A stretch of 64,000 bases of DNA from Streptomyces marianii. GTDB taxonomy: Bacteria; Actinomycetota; Actinomycetes; Streptomycetales; Streptomycetaceae. Positions within the stretch are counted from its first letter, which is position 1, and each line of letters opens with the position of its first letter. The notes under the pieces are model-generated. The model had not been told where the DNA came from. It did no database searches and saw only the letters and a program-made list of their open reading frames with translations. The stretch is from NCBI RefSeq assembly GCF_005795905.1, contig NZ_VAWE01000001.1:5941001-6005000 (forward strand), written 5' to 3'. Made by a program: the position numbers and the translations under genes. Of the stretch, positions 8,284 through 17,498 are shown one piece after another.

Positions 8284-9480
8284 CTAGAGTTGCTGATCTC
8301 CGTCTACCAGACGGCCGAGGATGAGCGCGATCCGCAGAGTGAACGCGGAGCGGACATCGGAGGGTGACCAGCCGGTGACGTCAGTCACACGTCGGAGCCG
8401 GTAGCGGACGGTGTTGGGGTGCACGAACAGCATCCGCGCCGCGCCCTCCAGACTGCTTGCCTGCTCCAGATACACACTCAGGGTCTCCAGGAGGGCCGAG
8501 CCGGCCTCCTCGAGCGGTCTGTAGATCTCCTCCACCAGTTGTTCTCGCGCGGCCGGATCACCCGCGATCGCGCGTTCCGGAAGGAGATCATCCGCCAGTA
8601 CGGGGCGCGGCGCGTCCTGCCACGCGGAGCACGCCTTCAGTCCGGCCGCCGCGGCCTGGGCCGATCTCGTCGCCGCCAGCAGGTCGGGGACGACGGGGCC
8701 CGCGACCACCGGGCCGGCCGCGTACGGACCGATCAGCGCCTTCGCGACGTGCAGCGGGTTGTCGCTGCCGCCCGCGATCACGACCAGCCGGTCGCCGAGC
8801 ACCCCGGTCAGCACCTGGAGCTTGGCGTGCCGGGCGGCGCGCCGGATCGCCTCCACCGTCAGTTCGCTGTCCCCGTCGGGCGCGGTGCCGAGCACGACGC
8901 ACACGTGTTCCGGGGCGTTCCAGCCGAGCGCCGCGGCGCGGCTGACGGCGCCCTCGTCCGCCTCACCCGAGAGCACGGCGTTCACCACCAGCGACTCCAG
9001 CCGGGCGTCCCAGGCGCCGCGGGCCTCGGCGGCCTGCGCGTACACCTGGGCGGTCGCGAAGGCGATCTCCCGCGCGTAGACCAGCAGAGCCTCGCGCAGC
9101 ACGGCCTCGTCACCCGGGGCGGCGACCTCCTCGATCGCGGACTCCATCACCTCGATGGTCGTCCGCACCATCTCCACGGTCTGGCGCAGGGTGATCGCCC
9201 GGGTCAGCTCGCGCGGGGCCGTGCCGAAGACGTCCGTCGAGATCGCCTGCGGGGTTTCGGGGCGCCGGAACCACTCGGTGAACGCGGCGATACCGGCCTG
9301 GGCGACCAGGCCGATCCACGACCGGTTCTCCGGGGGCATCGCCCGGTACCACGGCAGCGTCTCGTCCATGCGGGCGATCGCGTTCGCCGCGAGGCGTCCG
9401 GACGACTGCTCCAGGCGTTTCAGGGTCGCGGAGTGCGGATGGGCGGCGTTCGGGGGCAGAGCCGGTTCGGGATGGGGCAC
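8284..9480 (-). CDS. fasR: PucR-type transcriptional regulator FasR
   Basis: A 398-residue regulator of the PucR/CdaR class. The C-terminal HTH_30 domain (about residues 333-385, SLEGAARMLFVHPNTVRYRL) is diagnostic, with a central GGDEF-like domain (GVLGDRLVVIAGG). Its position directly upstream of fabD matches FasR of S. coelicolor, an activator of membrane lipid synthesis. The start is GTG at 9480 with a weak ribosome site. It is expected to tune fab operon expression to lipid demand. Confidence 0.92.
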   Translation of the reverse strand: MPHPEPALPPNAAHPHSATLKRLEQSSGRLAANAIARMDETLPWYRAMPPENRSWIGLVAQAGIAAFTEWFRRPETPQAISTDVFGTAPRELTRAITLRQTVEMVRTTIEVMESAIEEVAAPGDEAVLREALLVYAREIAFATAQVYAQAAEARGAWDARLESLVVNAVLSGEADEGAVSRAAALGWNAPEHVCVVLGTAPDGDSELTVEAIRRAARHAKLQVLTGVLGDRLVVIAGGSDNPLHVAKALIGPYAAGPVVAGPVVPDLLAATRSAQAAAAGLKACSAWQDAPRPVLADDLLPERAIAGDPAAREQLVEEIYRPLEEAGSALLETLSVYLEQASSLEGAARMLFVHPNTVRYRLRRVTDVTGWSPSDVRSAFTLRIALILGRLVDGDQQL

Positions 9481-9732
9481 GGGGACAAGAGTGCCTTATC
9501 CGGACGCCGCGGCGGAGACGCGGGGTCCGGCACCGGGCCCGGTGCCCCGCCGGGCAGTACGCGGGAACCCGGTTCGGCGGGGCGGGCGGGGCCGGGCACG
9601 GGCCCCGGTGCGGGGCCGCCGCCGGGCGGACGCACCGGTGGTGGCGCGGGCCGCCGGTGGGGCGGAACCCGAGCGCGGCTGCCGGTGCCCGGGGCCACCC
9701 CGGCCGGTCTCTGCGTCTACGGTGGAGGCGTG

Positions 9733-10386
9733 ATGTCCATACGGCGCGCCGGTGAGCGCTACCGCGGCGGGGACGCGTCCGCCGGCATCGAGTCCCTGCA
9801 CTCCTTCTCGTTCGGCCGCTTCTACGACCCGGACAACCTCCGCTTCGGCGCGGTCATCGCCTGCAACGAGGAGCGTCTCGCCCCCGGCGCCGGGTTCGAC
9901 GAGCACCCGCACAGCCACACGGAGATCGTGACGTGGGTGGTGGACGGCGAGCTGACCCACCGGGACTCCGCGGGCCACGCCACCGTCGTACGGCACGGCG
10001 ACGTCCAACGGCTCGGCTCCGCCGGCGGGGTCCGGCACGTCGAACGCAACGACGCCGACGTACCGCTCACGTTCGTGCAGATGTGGCTCGCCCCGAAGGA
10101 GCCGGGCGGCGAGCCGTCGTACGAGATCGTCCGCGGCATCGCCGACTCGACGCCCTACGCACTCCCGGAGGCCGGGGCGATGCTGCACGTGCGCCGTCTC
10201 TCCGGCGGCGAGCGGACCGCCGTCCCGGACGCCCCCTTCGTGTACGTCCACGTCGTCCGAGGGGTCGTGCGGATCGACGGCGAGGCCCTCGGCCCGGGGG
10301 ACGCCGCGAGGATCACCGACGCCGACGGCCTCGAACTCACCGCGGCCGCGCCCGCGGAGGTGCTGCTGTGGGAGCTGTCCGGCTGA
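9733..10386 (+). CDS. Pirin family protein
   Basis: About 217 residues of the bicupin pirin family. The N-terminal cupin carries the metal-binding set HPHSHTEIVTWVVDGELTH, followed by RHGDVQRLGSAGGVRHVE. Many pirins are quercetinase-like dioxygenases or redox-sensitive co-regulators; the activity here is unknown. ATG at 9733 lies 4 nt after GGTGGAGG (9721-9728); GTG at 9730 is an alternative. It is divergent from fasR and convergent with the serine hydrolase. Confidence 0.9.
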   Translation: MSIRRAGERYRGGDASAGIESLHSFSFGRFYDPDNLRFGAVIACNEERLAPGAGFDEHPHSHTEIVTWVVDGELTHRDSAGHATVVRHGDVQRLGSAGGVRHVERNDADVPLTFVQMWLAPKEPGGEPSYEIVRGIADSTPYALPEAGAMLHVRRLSGGERTAVPDAPFVYVHVVRGVVRIDGEALGPGDAARITDADGLELTAAAPAEVLLWELSG

Positions 10387-10558
10387 CCGGGCCGGCCGGC
10401 TGACCCGGGCGCGGCACCCGGCGCCCGGCCCGCGGTGGAGGCGACGCCCCGTGCCGGACAGCCGTCCCGTCCTCGGCTTTCCGGCTCCTCGGCGCGGAGG
10501 CGGTTCCCGTGCGGAGGGATCCGGGACGAACGATGCCGCGGGACGTCAGGCCGCACCC

Positions 10559-10635
10559 GTTCCGGACCTGTTCCGGACCTGTTCCGGATTGGCTCCGGGC
10601 CCGTTCCGGGTTCGTTCCGGATTCGCTCCGGGCCC
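10559..10635. repeat. Seven tandem 11-bp repeats
   Basis: Seven contiguous 11-bp units of consensus GTTCCGGAYYY (for example GTTCCGGACCT twice, then GTTCCGGATTG and GCTCCGGGCCC). The period is about one helical turn, placing the CCGG core on one face of the DNA. It lies between two convergent genes, just past the 3' end of the serine hydrolase. Confidence 0.85.
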
Positions 10636-10648
10636 GTCGGCGATACGC

Positions 10649-11464
10649 CTACCGGCCGAGATCGGCGAGCACCGCGTCGGTGAAGGGCGGCCATGACTCG
10701 ACCGCCCAGGGCCCGAAGGCGCGGTCGGTCAGCGCCACGCACGCGGCGCCGGCGTCCGGGTCGATCCACAGGAACGTGCCGGACTGGCCGAAGTGGCCGA
10801 AGGTGCGGGGCGAGGACGACGCGCCGGTCCAGTGCGGGGACTTGCCGTCGCGGATCTCGAAGCCGAGCCCCCAGTCGTTCGGCTTCTGGTGGCCGTAGCC
10901 GGGCAGGACGCCCGCCAGGCCGGGATGCACCACCGACATCGCTTCCAGGACGGTCCTGGGGTCGAGCAGCCGCGGGGCCTGCACCTCGGCCGCGAAACGC
11001 ACGAGGTCGTCGACCGTCGAGACGCCGTCCTTCGCGGGCGAGCCGTCGAGCGTCGTCGACGCCATGCCCAGCGGCTCCAGCACCGCCTGGCGCAGATACT
11101 CGGCGAACGGGATGTCCGTGGCCTTCGCGATGTGGTCGCCGAGCACCTCGAAACCGGCGTTGGAGTACAGCCGGCGGGTCCCGGGAGGTGCGGTGACGCG
11201 GTGCTCGTCGAACGCGAGGCCGCTGGTGTGCGCGAGCAGGTGCCGCACGGTGGAGCCGTCGGGTCCGGCCGGCTCGTCCAGCTCCACCGCGCCCTCCTCG
11301 TACGCGACGAGTGCGGCGTACGCCGCGAGCGGCTTGGTGACCGAGGCCAGCGGGAAGCGGTGTCCGGTGGGGCCGTGGGCACCGGCGACGCTGCCGTCCG
11401 CGCGCACGACGGCGGCGGCCGCGGTGGGGACGGGCCAGTTCTCGATCAGTTCCAGGCTCTGCAT
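10649..11464 (-). CDS. Serine hydrolase, class C beta-lactamase/penicillin-binding fold
   Basis: A 271-residue enzyme of the beta-lactamase superfamily (COG1680). The SxxK motif appears as LASVTKPLAAY (Ser ~41), the YxN motif as LYSNAGFEVLG, and the third motif as HFGQSG. No signal peptide is present, so it is probably a cytoplasmic esterase or D-aminopeptidase-like enzyme rather than a lactamase. ATG at 11464 is the natural start (MQSLELIENWPVP). No operon partner is evident. Confidence 0.88.
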   Translation of the reverse strand: MQSLELIENWPVPTAAAAVVRADGSVAGAHGPTGHRFPLASVTKPLAAYAALVAYEEGAVELDEPAGPDGSTVRHLLAHTSGLAFDEHRVTAPPGTRRLYSNAGFEVLGDHIAKATDIPFAEYLRQAVLEPLGMASTTLDGSPAKDGVSTVDDLVRFAAEVQAPRLLDPRTVLEAMSVVHPGLAGVLPGYGHQKPNDWGLGFEIRDGKSPHWTGASSSPRTFGHFGQSGTFLWIDPDAGAACVALTDRAFGPWAVESWPPFTDAVLADLGR

Positions 11465-11700
11465 GGCTACGAGCCTAGAGGGTGAGCCGCATGGCGGAAT
11501 CCGGGGTCCGTGCGAAGCCGAGGGAGGCGTACAGGGGCTCGCCCTCAGGTCGACCCTGCGGACTCCGCGCTCCCGGAACCAGCCGAGGGCGGTCCTCCGC
11601 CTCGCGGTGCACCGGCGGCGGCGCCTCGGCCCTCCCGGGGGACCCGCCCGGTCACGGCACCGGCCGCCGCCGGGCGCCGAACCGCCGGGATTTCGCTTGC

Positions 11701-11716
11701 TTCGAGTGCACTCGAA
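11701..11716. promoter_or_regulatory. 16-bp perfect palindromic operator upstream of the MerR gene
   Basis: TTCGAGTGCACTCGAA is a perfect inverted repeat centred 27 bp upstream of the MerR-family start codon. MerR proteins bind dyads of this size between the -35 and -10 elements of the promoter they control, so this is the likely site of autoregulation. TTGCTT just left of the dyad could serve as -35. Confidence 0.7.
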
Positions 11717-11734
11717 CCTTCTGGCGTGGAGGTC

Positions 11735-12253
11735 ATGACGGTGCTGGAGACCACATCCGCGACGACCGGCATCTGCGCATCGGAGCCCCCCGCCCACCCT
11801 CGTCCCGACGGGCAGGACCACCACACCATCAGCGAGGTCGCCGACTGGACCGGCCTGAGCGCGCACACGCTGCGCTGGTACGAGCGGATCGGCCTGATGC
11901 CGCACATCGACCGCTCGCACACCGGACAGCGGCGCTTCAGGAACCGCGACCTCGACTGGCTGACCTTCGTCGGCAAGCTCCGGCGGACCTGGATGCCGGT
12001 CGCGGACATGGTCCGCTACGCCGAGCTGGCGCGCGAGGGAGAGCACACCTACGAGCAGCGGCAGGAGCTGCTGGAGTCGACGCGGCGCGACGTCCGCGCC
12101 CGGATCGCCGAACTCCAGGACACGGAGGAGAACGCCGCGGCCACGCGGAGAACGCTCACACAGGACGAACTGGCGCTGCTGGAGCCGATCGCGCAGCGGG
12201 TGGTGGGGGACAGGTACCCGCACATGTCCTGGACGTCGGACTCCCGCGAGTAG
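11735..12253 (+). CDS. MerR-family transcriptional regulator
   Basis: A 172-residue regulator. The winged HTH spans residues ~30-100 (HTISEVADWTGLSAHTLRWY, then ERIGLMPH...GQRRF), followed by a long dimerisation helix (YEQRQELLESTRRDVRARI). There is no Cys cluster in the C-terminus, so a metal ligand is unlikely; it resembles MerR regulators of oxidoreductase genes. No oxidoreductase is adjacent. ATG at 11735 is very close to GGAGG (11728-11732); GTG at 11741 has better spacing to the same site. Confidence 0.88.
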   Translation: MTVLETTSATTGICASEPPAHPRPDGQDHHTISEVADWTGLSAHTLRWYERIGLMPHIDRSHTGQRRFRNRDLDWLTFVGKLRRTWMPVADMVRYAELAREGEHTYEQRQELLESTRRDVRARIAELQDTEENAAATRRTLTQDELALLEPIAQRVVGDRYPHMSWTSDSRE

Positions 12254-12259
12254 CGCGCC

Positions 12260-12285
12260 CGCCCGGGCCGGGTCCGGCCCGGGCG
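12260..12285. terminator. Hairpin between convergent genes
   Basis: CGCCCGGGCCGG and its exact complement CCGGCCCGGGCG are separated by 2 nt. The 12-bp GC stem lies right after the MerR stop and 27 bp before the convergent acyltransferase stop, as expected for a bidirectional terminator in a high-GC genome. No T-run follows. Confidence 0.6.
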
Positions 12286-12311
12286 ACTGTGCCGGGCCCC
12301 GGCTCGACCGC

Positions 12312-13514
12312 CTACGTCAGGCCCAGGGCGAACGCCGTGAAGCCAAGCGCGAGGACCCCGACCGTTGCGCGGCTGGCCGCGCCCACATCGCGCCACGGAG
12401 GCTCGAAGACCCGTGCGTACCGGCCGATCACGCCCAGCAGCACGGCGAAAACCGGCAGCAAGGCCGTGCGCGCGGCCACCCAGCCCAGCGTGTCGGGCGC
12501 CGTCGTCAGCCCGGGGACCGCCCCCGCGTACGACATCGGTACCGCGGCGGCCAGCATCGCGCTCTGGTGCCAGCAGAGGATCGTCATCGCCGAGAGGTTG
12601 ACGACCACGATCGGCGCCCACAGCGCGGGCCGCGCCAGCAGCCGGCCGAGGCGTTCGCGGAGGAGGATCGCCGCACCGCTCTGCGCCGAGGCGAGGGCGA
12701 GGACGAGCAGGGACGGCGGATGGGAGTTGGTGCGGGCCTCACCGGGGACGCCGACCATCGACGCCGGGTAGTGGAAGACGGCGAGCAGCACGGCGAACAG
12801 GACCGCCCCTCCCGCCGCCAGCAGCGCCGCACCGCGCCGGCCGATGCGCCCCTCCCCCCAGGAGACGCCGAGTTGGTAGGCGAAGAGCCAGCCGGGGAGG
12901 ACGTTCAGCACGCTCAGCCAGGACGGCATGGCGTCGGCGTACGGCCCGTACCGCAGCAGGTCGACGGTGGCGACGGACAGCAGCAGAGGTGCGGCGGCCC
13001 AGCCGCCGAGGCGCCGGGCGGCCCGTGCGCAGAGCGGCGTGAGGGCGGTGACGACGACGTACACGCCCACGAACCACAGCGGCTGCACGACGAGCGTCGC
13101 CCCGGTCCGCAGGGTGTCCTCCGGCACGCCCGCCGCTGTCAGCACCGCGATCAGCGCCGCCCACACGGCGGCCACGCCCAGCACGGGGCGTCCGAGCCGA
13201 GCCACTCGGCCCTTCAGCCACGCGGCGGTACCGCCCGGACGGCGGCGGTAGGAGAGGGCCGACGCGTAGCCGCCCACCAGGAAGAAGATCCCCAGCATCT
13301 GCAGCACCCAGCTGACGGGCGCGAACGCGCCGAAGGCCGACAGCGGGCTCGCGTTGTGGAGCGCGCCGTCCGCGTCGAGGGTGAAGCCCCCGAGCATCCA
13401 GTGCCCGGTCGGCACCGCCAGCAGGGCGAGGGCGCGCAGTCCGTCGATCGCGCGGTCGCGGTGGTGGGGAGTCGACGCCTCGATCCTCGCGACGAGAGGG
13501 GCGAGCGCCTTCAT
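12312..13514 (-). CDS. Acyltransferase-3 family membrane protein
   Basis: A 400-residue integral membrane protein with about ten hydrophobic segments, typical of acyltransferase family 3, which O-acylates cell-envelope sugars or exported glycans. The family opening is present: RAIDGLRALALLAVPTGHW, with the catalytic-type His, then FFLVGGYASALSYRRR. The ATG start overlaps the stop of the upstream hydrolase (ATGA), so the two are translationally coupled and may modify and process the same extracellular target. The substrate is unknown. Confidence 0.88.
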   Translation of the reverse strand: MKALAPLVARIEASTPHHRDRAIDGLRALALLAVPTGHWMLGGFTLDADGALHNASPLSAFGAFAPVSWVLQMLGIFFLVGGYASALSYRRRPGGTAAWLKGRVARLGRPVLGVAAVWAALIAVLTAAGVPEDTLRTGATLVVQPLWFVGVYVVVTALTPLCARAARRLGGWAAAPLLLSVATVDLLRYGPYADAMPSWLSVLNVLPGWLFAYQLGVSWGEGRIGRRGAALLAAGGAVLFAVLLAVFHYPASMVGVPGEARTNSHPPSLLVLALASAQSGAAILLRERLGRLLARPALWAPIVVVNLSAMTILCWHQSAMLAAAVPMSYAGAVPGLTTAPDTLGWVAARTALLPVFAVLLGVIGRYARVFEPPWRDVGAASRATVGVLALGFTAFALGLT

Positions 13515-14611
13515 CGGGCTTCTCCCCGGGCGATCGAGGCGAACGCGCGCAGCGACGAGGTGCCGGGCGCGAAGTAGCCGGCGTGGCCGGGGGTGTCGTC
13601 GGCCGGCACCCGTCGGGCGCCGAACTCCGGTGCGGTGGGGTCGGTTCCGTGGCCGAGGCCGGCGAACTCGACGTTCGGCACCTTGGAGATCCAGTCGGAC
13701 GGGGCCTTGGCGGCCCAGACACGCGCGCCGGTGTGCAGGTCGGCGACGCTGTCCGCGCGCATCCCGGGCGAGCCGAGCACGACGACGTCCGTGGCGCCGG
13801 CCCGTTCCGCGGCGAGGCCGCAGACGACGGATCCGTAGCTGTGGCAGAACAGGGCGGGGCGGACCGCGCCGGCCGCGGCGATGCCGCGGGTGAACCCCGC
13901 CAGCCGCTCGGCCCCGGCCTCGGCCAGGTCTCCGGTGGCGGCGTCGAGGCCCACCCCGACGGGAGTGGTGTAACCGGCCCAGGCGATCACGGCGACGCTC
14001 CCCGCGCGGTCGTTCCCGGCGCGGTCGTCCGTGCCGCCGCTCCCCGTGCCGCCGCTCCCCGTGCCGCCGCGCGGGGGGACGTTCACGGCGGCGCCCCCGG
14101 CGCGGTCGTTCGCCGCCTCGTACAGCGACCGGGCCATCTCGCGCGTACGGTCGAAGGTCCCGGCGTCGATGTCCGAGCCCGGGACGACGACGGCGACACG
14201 GCGGGTGCCGGCGAGGTCCCCGAAGACCTCGGCGAGCTGGCCGCGGCCGCGCGGGTCGTACGCGAGGATCTGCCGGCCGTCCGTACCGGCCCCCAGCGCA
14301 CGGGCGTTGGCCCGGAACCGCAGGGGGACCGGCGCACCGTCCAGATTGCCGACCACCGACGGGTGCCGTGCGACCAGTCCTTGCCGCTGAGCTTCCGTCA
14401 GTCCCGCGAAGAACCGCGCGACTTCACCCGGCGTCGCGCTGCCGGGGTCGGGCAGGGCACGGCCCAGTGAGCGGTCCGCCCGCCAATCCTCCGTACCCGG
14501 CGGCGGCCCCGTGACCGCCGTCTGAGTGGTGCCCGACGCCCATCCCGCCGTTCCGGCGACGACGGCAGCCGCGACCGCCGCTGCGACCAGAGTCCTCCTG
14601 AACCGTCGCAT
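13511..14611 (-). CDS. Secreted alpha/beta hydrolase, DUF1023 type
   Basis: A 366-residue exported hydrolase. The signal peptide occupies residues ~1-27 (Arg-rich start, then a run of Ala/Val). The DUF1023 domain carries nucleophile Ser258 in FCHSYGSVVCG, a preceding strand VAVIAWAGYTTP, and a C-terminal His candidate at 343 (TPGHAGYF). A Gly/Thr-rich linker (~181-200) is particular to this copy. ATG at 14611 follows GAGGGGAA. It overlaps the acyltransferase and lies downstream of two direct repeats (14702-14736) that share a half-site with the palindrome upstream of the kinase gene. A paralogue sits at 35075-36286. Confidence 0.88.
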   Translation of the reverse strand: MRRFRRTLVAAAVAAAVVAGTAGWASGTTQTAVTGPPPGTEDWRADRSLGRALPDPGSATPGEVARFFAGLTEAQRQGLVARHPSVVGNLDGAPVPLRFRANARALGAGTDGRQILAYDPRGRGQLAEVFGDLAGTRRVAVVVPGSDIDAGTFDRTREMARSLYEAANDRAGGAAVNVPPRGGTGSGGTGSGGTDDRAGNDRAGSVAVIAWAGYTTPVGVGLDAATGDLAEAGAERLAGFTRGIAAAGAVRPALFCHSYGSVVCGLAAERAGATDVVVLGSPGMRADSVADLHTGARVWAAKAPSDWISKVPNVEFAGLGHGTDPTAPEFGARRVPADDTPGHAGYFAPGTSSLRAFASIARGEAR

Positions 14612-14701
14612 GTTCCCCTCTTCCTCGTCCGTCCTGCCGACGGCGAGCAAGGTAGGGACGGGGAGGGCGGGGGAGCGTCACACCGGGGAGCCAACTCCGG
14701 T

Positions 14702-14736
14702 GTCATACCGGGGTACTTCGGGGTGATACCGGGGTA
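14702..14736. promoter_or_regulatory. Two direct repeats related to the kinase-gene palindrome
   Basis: GTCATACCGGGGTA (14702-14715) and GTGATACCGGGGTA (14723-14736) are spaced 21 bp apart, two helical turns, about 90 bp upstream of the hydrolase start. The half-site GTCATACC also forms the 32-bp palindrome at 33844-33875. Binding by the adjacent NarL-type regulator is inferred from this sharing. Confidence 0.55.
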
Positions 14737-14817
14737 GGGGGACGGGGCGGCCGCGCGCCGGTGACGGCTCCGGCCGGACCGCAGCGAGGGGCGACGCCGG
14801 CCCGCGGCCCTGCGCGG

Positions 14818-15498
14818 CTACCGGTCGCCCGGCGTCACCAGACCCGACTCGTAGGCGAAGACCACCGCTTGGGCGCGGTCGCGCAGCCCGAGCTTCGACA
14901 GCACCCGGCCGACGTGGGTCTTGACCGTCTGCTCGGCGAGGACGAGCCGGCCGGCGATCTCCTGGTTGGACAGCCCGCGGGCGATCAGCTCCAGGACCTC
15001 CGTCTCGCGCGGGGTGAGCCCGCCCAGCCGCAGCGAGGCGCCGTCCTTGCGGGGAGCGGGGCGCTGGGCCGCGAAGTCGGCGATGAGCCGCCGGGTCACG
15101 GACGGCGCCAGCAGCGCCTCCCCCGCCGCCACCACCCGGACCGCGGAGATCAGATCGGCCGGCGGCGCGTCCTTCAGCAGGAAGCCGGACGCGCCCGCGC
15201 GCAGCGCCTCGTAGACGTAGTCGTCCACGTCGAAGGTGGTCAGCATCAGCACCTTCGGCACCCGCACCACGCCCGGCGGCGGGGCCAGGATCTCGCGGGC
15301 CGCCGCGAGCCCGTCCAGCTCCGGCATCCGTACGTCCATCAGGACCACGTCGGGGAGCACGGCACGGGCGACCTCGACGCCCCGGCGGCCGTCCGGGGCC
15401 TCGCCGACGACGTCGATGTCCGACTGCGCGGCCAGCAGCGCGGCGAATCCCGCGCGCACCATGGCCTGGTCGTCGACGATGATCACGCGGATGGTCAA
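14818..15498 (-). CDS. NarL/FixJ-type response regulator
   Basis: A 226-residue two-component regulator. The receiver domain (1-120) has phospho-acceptor Asp55 in LMDVRMPE, acidic pair Asp9/Asp10, Thr87 and Lys109. The LuxR-type HTH (~160-215) reads LTPRETEVLELIARGLSNQE...VKTHVGRVLSKLGLRDR. The TTG start at 15498 is supported by AAGGAA about 6 nt upstream. It sits 25 bp downstream of the histidine kinase gene, its cognate partner, which is now split by a 16.8-kb insertion, so the regulator may lack a normal kinase. Confidence 0.92.
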   Translation of the reverse strand: MTIRVIIVDDQAMVRAGFAALLAAQSDIDVVGEAPDGRRGVEVARAVLPDVVLMDVRMPELDGLAAAREILAPPPGVVRVPKVLMLTTFDVDDYVYEALRAGASGFLLKDAPPADLISAVRVVAAGEALLAPSVTRRLIADFAAQRPAPRKDGASLRLGGLTPRETEVLELIARGLSNQEIAGRLVLAEQTVKTHVGRVLSKLGLRDRAQAVVFAYESGLVTPGDR

Positions 15499-15523
15499 CT
15501 GGGTTCCTTGGTCACGCGGTTGG

Positions 15524-16159
15524 TCAACGGGGTTCCTTCTCGGTCGTGCCGCCGGTGCCGGTCGTCCCGGGCGGGCTCGCGGGCGCCAGGGGCATGCGGG
15601 CGGCGACCCGGAAGCCGCCGTCCGGCAGCGGTCCGGTGTCCAGGGTGCCGCCGGTCAACCGTACGCGTTCGCGCATCCCGACCAGCCCGTGTCCGGTCCC
15701 GGAGGTCTCCAGCGGTGAAAGGGGTTCCGCGCCGGGGCCGTTGACGACGAGCACCGTGAGATGGGCGCCGTCCGCGCCGACCGACACCCGCGTCGCCGCA
15801 CCGGGCGCGTGCCGTACCACGTTCGCCAGCGCCTCCTGCACGATGCGGTACGCGGACAGGTCCAGGGTCTGCGGTACGTCGCCCAGGTCCGCCGGGAGCG
15901 ACAGTTCGGCCGGCACCCCGGCCCGAACCGTAGCCTCCACCAGCTGCTGCAGCCGGCCGAGGCCCGGCTGCGGGGCCCGCTCACCCTCGGAGCCCTCGCT
16001 GCGCAGCACCGCGAGCAGTCGCCTCATCTCGGTCAGGGACTCCCGTGCCCCGGCCGCGATGGTGGCGAACTCCTCCTGGGCGGCACCGGGAAGTCCGTCG
16101 ATCCGGTACGGCGCCGAGTCGGCCTGCACGGTGATCACCGACATGTGGTGGGCGACCAC
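15524..16159 (-). pseudogene. Sensor histidine kinase, 3' half (interrupted gene)
   Basis: This fragment encodes the C-terminal half of a HisKA_3/NarX-type kinase: VAHHMSVITVQADSAPYRI (second half of the H-box), a dimerisation helix, the N-box YRIVQEALANVVRHA and the G-box GTGHGLVGMRERV. It lacks the sensor and the phospho-accepting His, which lie at 33001-33830. The reading frame begins with a GTG exactly at the junction with the inserted element. If translated alone it would be an ATPase domain without its His. Confidence 0.9.
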
Positions 16160-16410
16160 TGGGTTAACGCAGCAAACACCGTGTCCACCTTCTTCGGTGT
16201 CTCGCTCAAGGGCCGGACCTGGATGCCGACTCGTGCTGGGTGGTGGTCAATGCTGTCTCGGTTGTGCGGCGTCAACGACTCGGTCCAGAGTTCATCCCTG
16301 GGGATGGCGGGCGCGTGACTTTCGCAGCCGCCTTCACCAACGCCCGACTGCGTGTTCATCGCCAGCGAAGAGGGTCGTAGGGTCATGGCCGTTTCTGGCA
16401 AGGTGCGGCC

Positions 16411-16938
16411 ATGACTACGACACCGGATGGACGCCCGATCCCGCCTGCGCATGCTGACGAACGGGCCATGCTGGAAGCGTGGCTCGACTTTCACCGTGCG
16501 ACTCTTGCCCTCAAGTGCTCGGGCCTCAAAGATGATCAATTACGGCTGTCCTCAGCGGCACCGTCGTCGATGACCCTGCTGGGTCTCGTCCAGCATCTGG
16601 CCGAGGTGGAACGCAACTGGTTCCAGCGTGTGTTCGCGGGCCAGGACCTGCCGCCGGTATTCGGGGAGAGCAACGGCGACGGCTTTGCCCTTCATCCGGA
16701 CCGAGGGCTGGAAGAGGCGATGGCTGCCTGGCAGGCGGAGATCGCTCGGGGTCGCGAGTTGATTGCTGCCGCGTCCCTGGACGACTCCGGTCGTCTGTCT
16801 GAGCAGGAGGCTGGCCACGTAGGTGATCAGGGAGTTTCCCTGCGCTGGATCATGATTCACATGATCGAGGAATACGCACGTCACAATGGCCATGCCGATC
16901 TGATCCGAGAGCGTATCGACGGAGTCGCCGGGGCGTGA
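16411..16938 (+). CDS. DinB family protein (DUF664)
   Basis: A 175-residue four-helix-bundle protein of the DinB/DUF664 class, which includes mycothiol-dependent metal-binding transferases. The metal ligands are visible as His62 ([12 protein letters not shown]) and the C-terminal [18 protein letters not shown] with His158 and His161. It is the only gene near the left end of the inserted element. Codon 44 is TTA, the rare leucine codon read by the bldA tRNA in Streptomyces, so its translation may be limited to later growth. Confidence 0.85.
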   Translation: MTTTPDGRPIPPAHADERAMLEAWLDFHRATLALKCSGLKDDQLRLSSAAPSSMTLLGLVQHLAEVERNWFQRVFAGQDLPPVFGESNGDGFALHPDRGLEEAMAAWQAEIARGRELIAAASLDDSGRLSEQEAGHVGDQGVSLRWIMIHMIEEYARHNGHADLIRERIDGVAGA

Positions 16939-17017
16939 GACGCGATGGCAGGGGGACGATCGGGCGAGCGGCCGTTCCCCCGGCCCGATAGCTGCGGAAC
17001 CACGCCTTGGTGTCACA

Positions 17018-17497
17018 TCAACGGCGGGGCATGGGGACGACGCCTTTGGCGTCGTCCCCATGCCCTTGGTCTGGGACCGGAGCGGGGAACGTACGGCTGA
17101 ACGTACTCAACTCGCCTCGGAGGCGCTGGAGCTCGTCATCCTTGGCTGCCAAGACGGAGAGCAGTAGCCGGTGACGCTCCTTGAGGAGGGTGAGCTCGGT
17201 ATGTGTGCGGGCGAGTCTGCTGGTGAGGCGCTGGTTGAGGTCCCGCAGCCGTGCGATGCGTGCCTCGCGGGGATCGGGCTGGTGCCCGGCGTTCTGGGCG
17301 GTGGTTCGACGTTGCTCGAACTCGTCCTTCAGATGGCCCCAGGTCCGGTAGAGGGATGCGCGGGAGATGCCCGCCTCGCGGGCGAGCGTCTTGACGTCGC
17401 ATGCCCCGCCTGCAGGGATCTGCCCTGCCAGGAGGCGGTCGATGGCCGCGCGGATCCGCCGCTCGACCTGGTCGCGCTGGTCCTGGCTGAGTGCCAT
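17018..17497 (-). CDS. Recombinase-associated HTH/coiled-coil protein (DUF6262-like)
   Basis: A 159-residue basic protein: an N-terminal HTH (VKTLAREAGISRASLYRTWG, ~33-55) followed by a long coiled coil (~75-135). Small proteins of this build lie directly downstream of large tyrosine recombinases in Tn554-like modules, where they act as an accessory factor. Here it starts 1 nt after the stop of a recombinase C-terminal fragment, so it is the surviving third gene of a decayed module. ATG at 17497 is chosen because the frame upstream overlaps the fragment. Confidence 0.65.
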   Translation of the reverse strand: MALSQDQRDQVERRIRAAIDRLLAGQIPAGGACDVKTLAREAGISRASLYRTWGHLKDEFEQRRTTAQNAGHQPDPREARIARLRDLNQRLTSRLARTHTELTLLKERHRLLLSVLAAKDDELQRLRGELSTFSRTFPAPVPDQGHGDDAKGVVPMPRR

Positions 17498-17498
17498 G

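Noticed and set aside
10435..10898. Small frames encoding PVPDLFRTCSG-like repeats
   Set aside because: Translation of the 11-bp tandem repeats; no start signals and no similarity to known proteins.
16160..16192. Terminal inverted repeats of the kinase-gene element
   Set aside because: The ends share only scattered short matches (GTGTC, GCNGC); not enough to call inverted repeats, in line with a tyrosine-recombinase element.
15546..16457. 303-codon plus-strand frame across the left junction of the element
   Set aside because: It is antisense to the kinase 3' half and continues into element DNA only by chance.
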